64,000 nt of DNA. Source: Membranipora membranacea (lineage: Eukaryota; Bryozoa; Gymnolaemata; Cheilostomatida; Membraniporidae). The notes beneath the pieces are model-generated. The model was not told where the DNA came from. It saw nothing but the letters and a program-made list of their open reading frames with translations, and did not search any database. The stretch is from NCBI GenBank assembly GCA_914767715.1, contig OU612075.1:1738001-1802000 (forward strand), written 5' to 3'. Position 1 is the stretch's first letter. Each line of letters opens with the position of its first letter. This document shows positions 1-12,300 of this stretch, one piece after another. The translations under genes and the position numbers were made by a program.

Positions 1-77
1 CATACATCATCATTATTTTCGAACCAAGCAAAAACGTAACAGAGTTTCAATAACTTGTGACATGTAATAATACTCAC

Positions 78-313
78 AGTGACGATTTTGGTACTAGTTT
101 GTTTCTTACTAGCGTATCCATCATATCTGGCCGTATCAGTGATCTGAGCTACAAGCAGACCTGGAGTACCACGAGGGCACAACTTACACATACCTGTCGT
201 CTCATCTCTCAATATGACATCATTCTCTGTATCATACTGGACAAACACAGCTTGAGGTATCTTATCGCTCAGATTCTGCAATAAAAACAGCGCATTGTGT
301 TGTTATAACCATA

Positions 314-358
<45 letters not shown>

Positions 359-3300
359 GTGCGTGTATATACATGTAAACAAATGTATGCTACCAAACTT
401 TGTGAAATCGTTTTAGCTGCATACCATATACAATGTCTATGTCTATTTTTATGTCTATGTCTATTTTAAATACACTGCATACATTTGCCATTTGATCATG
501 ACTATATACCAGCTCCCTTGTAAATACTAGTGCCTGGTGGTGCAACTCAAGAATTGCCATATCTTGAATATTATTATCAAAACATTCACAATTCACTTCA
601 TTTAGAGGGGTATCAAAGGAAATGGGCCAATGTGGTGCAATCATATTTGATAACAATAATTGAAGTTACAAAACTTACTGAAAGAGGTGTTTTTCTACCC
701 ACAGCTCCAAACTTATTCCGGTAATTTCCGAAGAAAACATTTCCCTCTGTAGCTGCATAGAACTCTCCGATTCTATTGATGTTAAATCTGTCCTTGAACT
801 CGTTCCAGATATCACGACGCAGACCATTACCTGTAATATATATGATCTCAACTTTGCACCGCGCCAAAGAGAGTTAGCAAAGTCGGTCGTATAAGATATT
901 GCAAATTGGCATATCCCACCAGATATTATGATTAAAAGTTCCTAAAACTTAGCAGTATATATAAGATATCCAGTGATATCCAGTCACCACCACTATCATA
1001 CTTATTGTGCATATCGGAAGTAGTTTTGGGCACATAGGCTAAGTGAGAATATTATACTTACACAATGAGGTTATAGGATTTTGTATTAGTGCTAACAATC
1101 CTACCTATAAGCTCACGAACAAAAAGCATCAGCTCACAAGCTTATAGCATAACCCTCATAAACTGATAGCTTTAGCTCTCAAGCTTATAGCTATAGCTCA
1201 CAAGCTTATAGCATAACCCTCATAAACTGATAGCTTTAGCTCTCAAGCTTAAAGCTATAGCTCTCAAGCTTATAGCTATAGCTCTCAAGCTTATAGCTAT
1301 AGCTCTCAAGCTTATAGCTATAGCTCACAAGCTTATAGCTATAGCTCATAAACTGATAGCTTTAGCTCTCAAGCTTATAGCTTTAGCTCACAAGCTGATA
1401 GCCTAAGATACTAACCAATAGCGATTCTGACTTTATGTTTTTTATCAGATTCAGAAGGTGGTCTGGTAAGAAGATATCTACATGTCTCTCCTACAACAGC
1501 AGGCAACACAAGAGTCACAAAATGATTTGCAAATATTGGGAGTTATCCACTCTACGTATTGTGAAGGACGACCCCTAAATCATGGTCATTTCCTCTACAT
1601 AGAGGGAGAGATATAATGAGATGACTTATCTTTGACCACAGAACTGTCAGAATGTGTTATCAAAGTGGCCATATGGTGGTACGCAAATTCATTACATAAC
1701 AAAAACAACCACCAGTATAATCTTAAGGAGTTCATTGAATATACTGTATATTTAGTCCACTATCTGTGTGCAAAAGTGAATAAAACATGACACTGATAAT
1801 AGGGCACTAGTTATAGTTCGGCTGAATGGATGTATTGATTTTCGAAGGCAGTGCAATCTTGACGTTTTTTAAACGAAATCTTCGCATTAGCTCAGCCACG
1901 ATATATTATTACATTGCTCTTCATTATTGTCTTCACCGCTTACCAATATATTGTATTACAGTGGCTCCATATCGATCACAATCCTCCCAGAAGTTCCTCA
2001 CTGAAAACTTCTTTGCAAACGCAAAAGAAGTTCCTGAAATAAAAAAAGTTCAGTCAGCCAAGTGTTATCTGCTCATGTTTGTTATATCACAAAAAAGGAA
2101 AATAATAGAGGCCGGGGAAAACTTTTCAAATAATTTTAGAATGTTGAGCTTTGTTCAGGAATATCCCATGATGCAATTTTCACTTAGCTCAGAACTAATC
2201 TGGCTTCAGTCAACACTTAATCGTTCATAACTGCATAACATATCCTAGAGGAGGAAAATATTCGCCTTTTCGCACATGTTTGAAAGAACTAAATTTAAGG
2301 CAAGCTAACAGTTACTCACCCTCTTTATATTATAATATGAAGTAAAGAGTCTATACTATACTATACTACAAAAGTTCACATTAAGTCACCCCAAACTAAC
2401 TAAACTAGACTGTAGCTTACATTAACCTCTCCAGGGTATGGTATGATCAATATCACAATCAAACATGATTACATAACATACTATGGCTATGTGTCTAAAG
2501 TAGTGTCTAACGAGAATCACAGGCTACACCACCACACCCCACATACACTGCATTTCCATGGTAGTTCTGAGGTCGACCTGAGGCTAATTAGCCTTAGCTT
2601 CGAGCTATGGAACTACCTCCGAGGTCGGCCTGTGCTCCAAGGTTCAGCTTGCACATTTCGGCTCGCACTACAGCGAGCTCGCGGTTAGCATCAAAGACTC
2701 TGACCCGGGAGGCCGGGGTTCATATCACGGCGGCAGCAGCAGATTTGTTTGATGTTTATTTTCTCAGCTCTACCATGGGAATGACTGTATATTTCGAGAT
2801 CGAGCCAAGAGGTGACAACTCAGCTCGATCTAGGTTGACCTCGAAACTCACATGGAACCATGGTGATTAACAGGCACAGTGCTAGATTATCAGACAAATC
2901 CACCTTAAACAGCAGAACAGTTCATCTCAGCAAATCATTATTTTATTGCCAAATGTAAATGCAATGACCTTAAGTTCTTTTTTTGGAAAACCTAAACAGA
3001 CATTTTTAAACCTTATCTTGCATCACCATTTTTAGTTTACCTTTCACCTCGATGTCCTCGCATGTTCTCATTGTTCGTAGGCACTGAACAGCCAATAAAA
3101 TGTATACAAAATATCTTACCCACGAGTAGAGCTGATCCATTGAATGTCATCAATGCTGCCGAATGATAGAGTGGAAGCGGAGTATACGCAACGTCATCTT
3201 CACCTACACCAAATACTGAGAAAAACCCTGCAGATCTACCCAGTCTGAAGTAGCTGATCCTAGAAATGGTACATAACATAAATTGATTATCTATCGCAGT

Positions 3301-6300
3301 CACAAGTCATCAAGTGTTTCAAATATGATGTTGCGTCATTGTCACCTGATATATTTTTCACGTATCAAGAGTTGCTCACGTCTAATGGGATCAGTGAGGC
3401 TATTGCCAGCCCTGCGCCAGCTGACTTGAGTTAACGTCTTGTGTTTCAACCACTATCCAAATGAATTTTGAATGAATGAGGCTTTTTGAGCAAAATCCTC
3501 TCAAACATTAAAAAAAACCTTCTCTTTCGGTCTTTTTTCCCCACAATATTCACTACAAGTATTTAAATGAGCTATAAAAGATTACAATCAATAGGTATAA
3601 ATAATCACAGACACAAAACAATGTTATGTTCCATTGAAATTCATCATTTCTCCCTAAAGAAAATCCAGCTAGCCCCATCTAATTGAACCACGGATAACAA
3701 CATCTGGCCTGAGGGTATGAAAATTAGCTGATTAGTATCTTCAAAATATCCGCATTCTTGTGGAAACCATCTTTTGAACTGCTGTTGACTTTGTGTTAGA
3801 GCCAGATATCATCATATCATCTGAAGCTGTATACATACTTACTTGGCTGCTTTTGGAAGCCCAGTAGTTCCTGATGTGAAGATAAATAGAGGAACGTCGT
3901 AAGTAGTCAACTCTGTAAATAAAAGATAATAAACTTGAATTACAAAATATCACCAATGGGAGAGAGGATGACAAAATCCTCGCCAATCAAACAGGTAACA
4001 AATCAACTGCAGCAGGAAAAAAAGAACTATCAATAATGTGCAAACAAGTGTAAATGCTGTGATTAAAATAATTAATGAAAAAAATATTGCCAATGAAAAG
4101 AACAGAATGAGAACAAACTATGTCCGTATTCTTGCCTTTGACAGCTCAAAAGCTTTGTCAGTAATAGCCATAAACCTATAAATACTTATATAAATAAAAA
4201 TATATAAAGAGTAATTTTGTTAACAGTAATAACAGATACTTAACTCACTCACCACTTCGCACTGATCTGTCATACTCTGATGTGTCGCACTCTTCAATAG
4301 TCTGATTAATGTCTTCATATCTCGAAGTTTTACCTTCAATAGAGAATATATTTTGCCTGCAGTCTGTGATTACAAGAAAACTAGAGCTATAAATGCATAA
4401 AATTATAATTTAAACGATTTGACTCAAGTGGTAAAAACATAGAGTTTACCAATTTGGCTCTTTTAGGGAGGTGATAGCTGATTAACTGCTCTATAGATTG
4501 CAGGATTTTGGATATATATTATATACCCTAGAGGAGTGAAAGAATTTCAGATTTTACGTAAGCTCCCAACGTTGCAAGCTAAATTAATGCTAGCCAACAT
4601 TAAGTCCCGCAAACTAGCTAAACTAGGCTCTAGCCAGAGTAGATAGGATACAGAAGATAACCATCTTTCAACCCAATAAACTTTTTTTTGACACTAATAT
4701 CTTCCATTAGTACAATACATTAGTACAATACATTAGTACAATACATTAGTACAATACATTAGTACAATACATTAGTACAATGCATTAGTACAATGCATTA
4801 GTACAATGCATTAGTACAATGCATTAGTACAATGCATTAGTACAATGCATTAGTACAATGCATTAGTACAATGCATTAGTACAATGCATTAGTACAATGC
4901 ATTAGTACAATGCATTAGTACAATGCATTGGTACAACGCATTGGTACAACGCATTGGTACAACGCATTGGTACAACGCATTGGTACAACGCATTGGTACA
5001 ACGCATTGGTACAATGCATTGGTACAATGCATTGGTACAATGCATTGGTACAATGCATTGGTACAATGCATTGGTACAATGCATTGGTACAATGCATTGG
5101 TACAATGCATTGGTACAATGCATTGGTACAATGCATTAGTACAATGCATTAGTACAATGCATTAGTACAATGCATTAGTACAATGCATTAGTACAATGCA
5201 TTAGTACAATGCATTAGTACAATGCATTAGTACAATGCATTAGTACAATGCATTAGTACAATGCATTAGTACAATACATTAGTACAATACATTAGTACAA
5301 TACATTAGTACAATACATTAGTACAATACATTAGTACAATACATTAGTACAATACATTAGTACAATACATTAGTACAATACATTAGTACAATACATTAGT
5401 ACAATACATTAGTACAATACATTAGTACAATACATTAGTACAATACATTAGTACAATACATTAGTACAATACATTAGTACAATACATTAGTACAATACAT
5501 TAGTACAATACATTAGTACAAATTATTGAATTCCCAATTAATTTGTTGTTATTTTGTAGAAGTTATTTTATTCTGGTCTTATGTGTCACTCATGCCAAGA
5601 TTTGCAAAATAAAGTTGTATTATACATATTACATTATATATATATATATATATATATTGGCTAACAAATATTATAATATAATATAGAACAATAAAGTATA
5701 ATAATAAAAGAAGCTGACAGATTTGACTTACCGTACACAAAAACTCTGACACCATCTGATTTGAGCTCCTCGTGAATCTCACCAACAGCAGCTAAGAGTT
5801 CTGGGTCTGTAACATATAAATAAGTCAAGGAGTCAATCATCCACCAATACATATCAATCAACCATCGCCTACATAGTTTCTTTTTTTTTTCTCTTTTTTC
5901 TTTTTGTTTTAGTAAGGGAAATGTAAAACATTTCCCTTAAAATGATTAAGATGAAATATTAAAATTTGACTAACTGACTGTATCAATATATATGATAGCA
6001 TATGATTTTTGTTTATCCTGACCTTCAGGGAAACCCTAGTGTCAGCATCATTTCAATCACGGCATGTTTTCCAAGGGGATATTCAGAATTCACAATATGA
6101 AGGAAATCAGGAACTAGCCTTGGTTCCGAGTCTACCTACCATCATCCACAATTAGGTTCTTGGTCTCTCCGTCCCGTATACAATGTATCAATGCTTTGGT
6201 CCTGAGGTTGGTGTTTAGAAAGCTTATGGGTACTGCAGCCTTTAGACAACCTAAAGAAAAGAAGAAAAGGAAATACATCATAGAGAGGTGTCTGTTAACG

Positions 6301-9300
6301 TGAACAAAACAACTTCTTGGTCCTTGGGAGCCATATATGTTCCGTGTATTTTCCGTTCCATTGCATTGATCCAATGCGTTCCATTGCTTTCTTTTTGTTG
6401 TAGGGGTGTAACTCCGAATCACATTGATGTAAAAATTGTCCGCCCTCAAAAAAATTCATATGTGGTGACAATTTCATTTTTTTCATGTAAATTCAAATTC
6501 TCTATTAATAACAAACTTAACGAAACATATCCTAGGGGAGTAAAGTAATCGCACATGCTGAATGAAAAATGAATTATTTTGCTTATTTACATTTACCCTC
6601 TTTAATTAAGCTAGCTGAAATTAGGTCCTTGCTTACATTAGGCCACCCCAAAACTAGCTAAAATAAACATTGGCTTATATTTACTCATCTAGAGTATAAC
6701 CAAATACTTGATAAATCATTATGACCAGCCAAAGCGTTTCAGACCTTTTTCCTGTTTACAAATGTGACTTTTGCTCTAGGAAATGAGCAGAATGTAAAAA
6801 AAAGGTGAGTACCAACACATTTTCCTTATCTAGGACACTTTGAGATATCCTCACAACTTACAAAACTTGATAAAGTTTGCCCGCATATGAAGTAACAAAC
6901 ATTTTTTTTCCCTTTACTGTATCACTTCCCTTTTTTTTGTCCCATCCTGTGTCTCATTTCTTTGGCCCTTCAAGGAAAACATCTTATCGGATTGACAATT
7001 TTATCAGCCAAAATATGTGCATAATGTAAATATTTACAAAGTCCTTCCATCAGGTAATGTATATAAGAAGCAGCTATAACAGGGACTTGTTGACATTATC
7101 TACTACTAGAAACTACAGCTAGAATGACCGGTTCTTGCCTGCTTAGAGCAATTTCCTTCTTGTTGAGTTTGGTGGTTTGTGTGTCATATGCTACAACCGG
7201 ACACATCTGAACCTCAGACGATTTCCGAGTAAGGGACGAACAACAGAATAGAACTGTGGGAGTGCACTTAAAGAAAAAATGATGGAAACTTGTTTTACAG
7301 GTATGCCAATTTCATTATATTATAGTTTAGTCTGTGATGCACTGCCTCAGATTGGGGTAGAAAGCACGATGAAATGTAGTTTATCACGCAACTAGATATT
7401 GCTCCGAGAACAGGCCACTTTGAAAGTAAACTGTAATAGTAGTAGCAGCAGCATTAGAAATAGTAGTGGCAGTAGTAGAATTAACATTTTTAATTTATAG
7501 TCATGGGGGAAATTGTGACAAAACGGGCATTTCGAATAAATCTTAGAGGTTCTGTAAGCAATTGTGAACCACAATCTTAGAAGTTGTAAGATTATTGCGC
7601 AACTACTGCAAGACCTCTTGAGTGAAATATCATACAACTGTGAACGAGAAAATCTCAAGACTGGTAGGATTCTTGCAAGAGCATTGCAAGGCCTTGCAAG
7701 AGTCTTGAGATTGCCTTCTGCAATTGAGCCCCTGGCTTTAGTACTGTGATGTTTTTTTTAGTGAAGAAGAGATGTGTAACTGCTAAAGGAAGAGTGAGAG
7801 ACATTGTGTAGTTAACCAAGTCTGTTTTCATTAGATCAGAAATGGCTAACAGCGTCCTTTCATACCACATTTTGGGGAAAAGGTCGCTTTCTCAAGGACT
7901 AAATTGCGATTGTTGTGTTAATCGCTGTAGTGAAACTGAATTACAACAATACTGCCCAGTGCCCATAGAGTAAATTATTATTTTAAAATTTTATTACTTT
8001 GTCGAATTTTTTATTTTTCAAGTCATTTGTTCTGTCACTGCATAATAAACATTCATAAAGATGATTGTAGATTTACAAACAAAGTATACATAATGAAAGT
8101 TATTTATTTACGATCCTCCCGTCAAATTACTGTGGATATAATAAAACGACACCAGAGAAGTCATTTTCTAGGCAGTTTGCATGAAACATATGGCAAGAAT
8201 GACCAGTCTACCTCTTCTTAGAGAGTGCCTGCTCCTGTTGTGCTTGCTGATATGTGTCTCACACACTCAGACAATTAATCAATATGATCATTTATGCACT
8301 TTGGACGAGATAAATTCCCCACACTTGGGCAGCTGTAGCGCAGCCCTTGATGAGAGAATCTTTGAGTCTTGCCCACCCGGCCAATATCCTGTTTGTAAGT
8401 ATATCCACTGAGAAGTCGACTTTTATGACTTTTTAAGTTTGGACATTCAATCCAGTGATCACTTGACCTAAACAGTCACTTGTTATCTTATGCAGATACC
8501 GGGTCGATCTATACTTCATTCAAGCCAAGGTTTGTTTTCAATATCTGGTGCCGATGGCTGACTTTTAAAATCAAATGAACAAATGACAAAATCTTGTGTT
8601 GTAGCCTACAGTGTACCATTTAAACATGGCAGATGTTGTGCGATTCGGGTTTTGTGTCCCCGAATGAAAAAGTTTAATCATTTAAGACTTTTAACACTCG
8701 GCATACCTGACAAGTCTCCTTATTTGGTAGGGAGGCTCCCAGTTTTTAGGGTTTATTCCACCCCTATAGTATGCTACTTGGACATCTCTACACACAAGCA
8801 AAGGCACAGATCAACTTTTATGCGCAGCTTTACAGTTCCACTTGTGTTTTAAGTTGAGTCATCATATTTCAGTAAATGGAGTGATTTTTGAATGCAAAAA
8901 AATCAATTGCTCCAATTCAACAAATATCTGTCCAACAGAATATGCAGTGAGCACATGAGCAAACATGTATCAGGAAAGTTGTAAGCTGTTCATTTGCAAC
9001 TTATGTGGATGAAATAATGTTTTATTATTTTTATTTAGTTAGTATTCTCAATAAGCGAAGCGTTAAAGGCCAATACCGAGTGAGAGATATTATGAAATCA
9101 CCGGAGTCTGTGTTTGTCAGTCCGGAGAAAGCCAACAGCCTCCTGACATTGAAGAAAAGAGATGTGTCATCAGGATCTTTATGTGAATGCTGTGTTAACA
9201 GATGTAATCATGAAGAGTTAGCGGAGCACTGCATCACTCCAGCAACTTAAGATTGTGGTATATCAAGGATATGCCCCAAGCCTGCTACACTGTTCAGAGA

Positions 9301-12300
9301 CCATATGAACTTATTAAGGCGACTTTTTAGAGAAGGAATCTTATACACAAATAGAAGACCTTGTAGTCTCTGGTTAAGATATCTCAGAAAGAATTTAATC
9401 ATGAAAATTAACCTTTTTCTATGTTATTTACTGTGCTGTAATGAAAGTTCAGTATAAACTGCTCGCTTTGTGGACACCTACTATGAATATGCATTTATCC
9501 AGCCTGGACCAGAAGAATAATTTCTTTACCATTACTTGAATATATATAGAATTCAAATAAATGTCAGATTGACTAAAAACTATGGGACAACCTTTTATAA
9601 AACTTTTGATTTCACTAACTTTGAAACGAATCTGGAAGATATTGATGCAACACGCTTTAGTTGCGTAATATTCTTTTCTCTTTTGCGAATTGTACCTGGA
9701 GACAGCCATGCCCAAAAATTTTAATGTCAAAAATAAGCTTTTCAGATATGACTTAGCATGATATCAATGAAAATTACCTGTTTTGTTGAAAATGAAATAG
9801 TTTCAAGACGCTTGATAAGTTAAGCGGAAATGTTTATAAGCTTTAACGCCAGAAGAAATGCCTTGTTTTGCATCACTATTTGTTTGCAAGTTTAGCAGAA
9901 GATACAAAACAGGCACAGTGTGGATGCAGAACTTATGTTTGGGTCATGGGTACCTACCATAGAATGTGAGCAGTAGTTCCGGCTTGTTCCTCATAAGTAC
10001 TGCAACTCTTTGTTCCCTGGTAACATTAAGCTTATTCAGAGCATGAGCAATCTGATTCGCCCGTGAATTAGTCTGAGAAAATGTGATACCTACAACACAT
10101 AGCACATCGTAAAAAAATTCCTGTTGATCAACAAAGATGGTAGACTAAACAAGAAGAGTTGTCTATCCAGCATAAACCCTGACACAGACAACTTCATAAA
10201 GTTTATAAAAAAAATTTCAATTAGTCATGTTATTTTTATTTCGCATTTTACGATCACATTGTGAGTGTGACTTGTGAGTGTCACTTGTGAGTGTCACTTG
10301 TGAGGGCCACTTGTGGGTGAGACTTGTGAGTGTCACTTGTGAGGGTCACTTGTGAGTGTGACTTGTGAGTGTGACTTGTGAGGGCCACTTGTGGATGTGA
10401 CTTGTGAGTGTGACTTGTGAGGGCCACTTGTGGGTGTGACTTGTGAGTGTCACTCGTGAGTGTCACTTGTGAGCGTCACTTGGGAGTGCAATTGGTGAGT
10501 GTCACTTGTGGTTACAATAAGAGAGTCTTTTAAGCAGAATACAAAACTCACTCTGTTCTTCGTACAGTAGAAATGGTTTATTCGGTATTTCTCTGGCCTG
10601 CTTTGCTAACTGATCAGCAGGGTCGTACAGATTATTGATATCTCCGCCAAGTCTGCGAGTAAAATCTCTTATTCCTTTTATCTGTTGAAAACATCATCAA
10701 CAATATCAAAAATAATATATGAGAAACGACAACACCTACAAGCATAAAGAAAGTTGTTTCGCCGAAAATAAGGTGGACATAATGAACAAATACATCATAG
10801 ATCCAGTTTGTATTTCCATTATGTTATCAGCTTTCAGACTTCCCCAGCTTTTAAATGATGCAGTATTTGGGGTGAGAGGTACGAGTTGAGTAAGATAAGA
10901 GTGCACAACTCTGAGACGTCCATAGCTGGCTATCAAGTATTACATATGACATCAATCCTTCGTTGCATTCAGGAGATTGAGCAACTGGGGATTGCACTTG
11001 CGCTCACTGTATGAGTTGTGTAAAAGTTCCATATGGGTGGTATTTCTTTTTTTGATAGGGCCGGTTGAGCAACCCTCCCTACCCAAGGCTGTCTATTCGT
11101 AGGCATAAGACTACTTACAAATATAAGGTCATCCCATATCCAGTCGCAGAATATCCTTAAATACAAGTAGGCGGAGACACCTAGTGAACCTGCAGTAAGC
11201 CCCGCCCACACACCAGCTCCTGTCCATGATCTTGGCCATTGTGGTGTTATCCACTCCCCTAGTCTACCTGAAATTGTGAGGTTGACATATTGGTGGCATA
11301 GCTTGGAGATGACGGATGGTGGGACAGTATGCATATGCCAACAAAGAAACATTCTGTCTGTTCAAGAACTCACACTGAACATAGGTTATGGGTAAATAAT
11401 CTTTTTTGTTTGCTTTTGGCCAATACTAAAGGTATATAAGCTAATAAATGTCGGCTTTATTGAGCTTTGGCCCTCATAAAACAATTATCTACAGTTTAAC
11501 AAGATTGCGTATCCATTCATTTTGATAAATACAAGATCTAAAATATAGAAAATAGGTCTAGTAAAAGCAAAAGCAAAGTCATTGGTAAAAGTGGCCGTAT
11601 TTATGTATTTCTGTTAGTGACTTATTATCTCTTACTGTGCAAGGAGATGACATACAATTCCTAACTTTACGGAACTGTCTCAGCTTGTCCGAATTAATTT
11701 GCAGCTACTAATATTATAAATTAAAATATGTTATGCTTGTGACCATTCATGCGATTGTCCCTTTCACATCTTTCCGTGACAATATAATGTTGCAGGGAGC
11801 TTTCTACCCACAAATTGCATTCTCAAGACATTCTAGTTGGCATTAACAGTAACTAATTAATCATTCCACATTACAGAAAAGAAAATATGATTTAAGTTCA
11901 GGGCCTTAGTTTAGAAATAATGGTAGGGGAGGCAAAAGTCCCAGGCGAGTCTGAAACATCACGAGGAGGGGTGCTGTAAGCTCCTCCCCAATAATTTAAG
12001 GCATATAAATAGCAACGAAAATCAGAGTGCATCATATTCTGACATGGATTATTCAATTAGAGCATTTTTAGGCCACTCTATTGAGCATTCTAGGTGAGGC
12101 AGAGCATCCCTGTCTCCCCTAGAACTACGGGCCTGAAGTTGTGGTATTTGAGCAAAATGAGAGGGAATTTAGCTGTATCATTGTGGGCAATCAGTATACG
12201 TCAAACGGTCAATACCATGACAATAAATCTCCATTTTATTTGGCAGTTGACCTTTGAATCAACTAGTGGAGTTAAAAAATAACAGAGAGCCTGACACCTG

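Larger units (their letters stand above)
6251..9957. other. SLC27 intron 4 (host intron)
   Basis: At 3.7 kb this is the largest SLC27 intron seen. Besides the insulin-like pair it holds one dispersed repeat copy. The remaining sequence (about 6720-7050, 9260-9950) shows nothing I recognise. Confidence 0.85.

Noticed and set aside
1826-2230. 134-codon plus-strand open frame
   Set aside because: It overlaps SLC27 exon 1944-2033 on the other strand, and its peptide has no recognisable family. It is a shadow of the real exon.
2607-2870. GC-rich 87-codon open frame
   Set aside because: It lies inside the inverted-end element at 2554-2857 and shows no protein family features.
4253-4360. Alternative acceptor CTGCAG|GCAAAATA for SLC27 exon 7
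   Set aside because: It forces a different frame that does not continue correctly into the TSGTTGLPK exon. The acceptor three codons earlier (ATCACAG|ACTGCAGG) keeps phase at both ends.
4889-5165. Long repetitive peptides on both strands of the 13-bp array
   Set aside because: They arise from a satellite whose unit keeps frames open, not from selection. The array is intronic.
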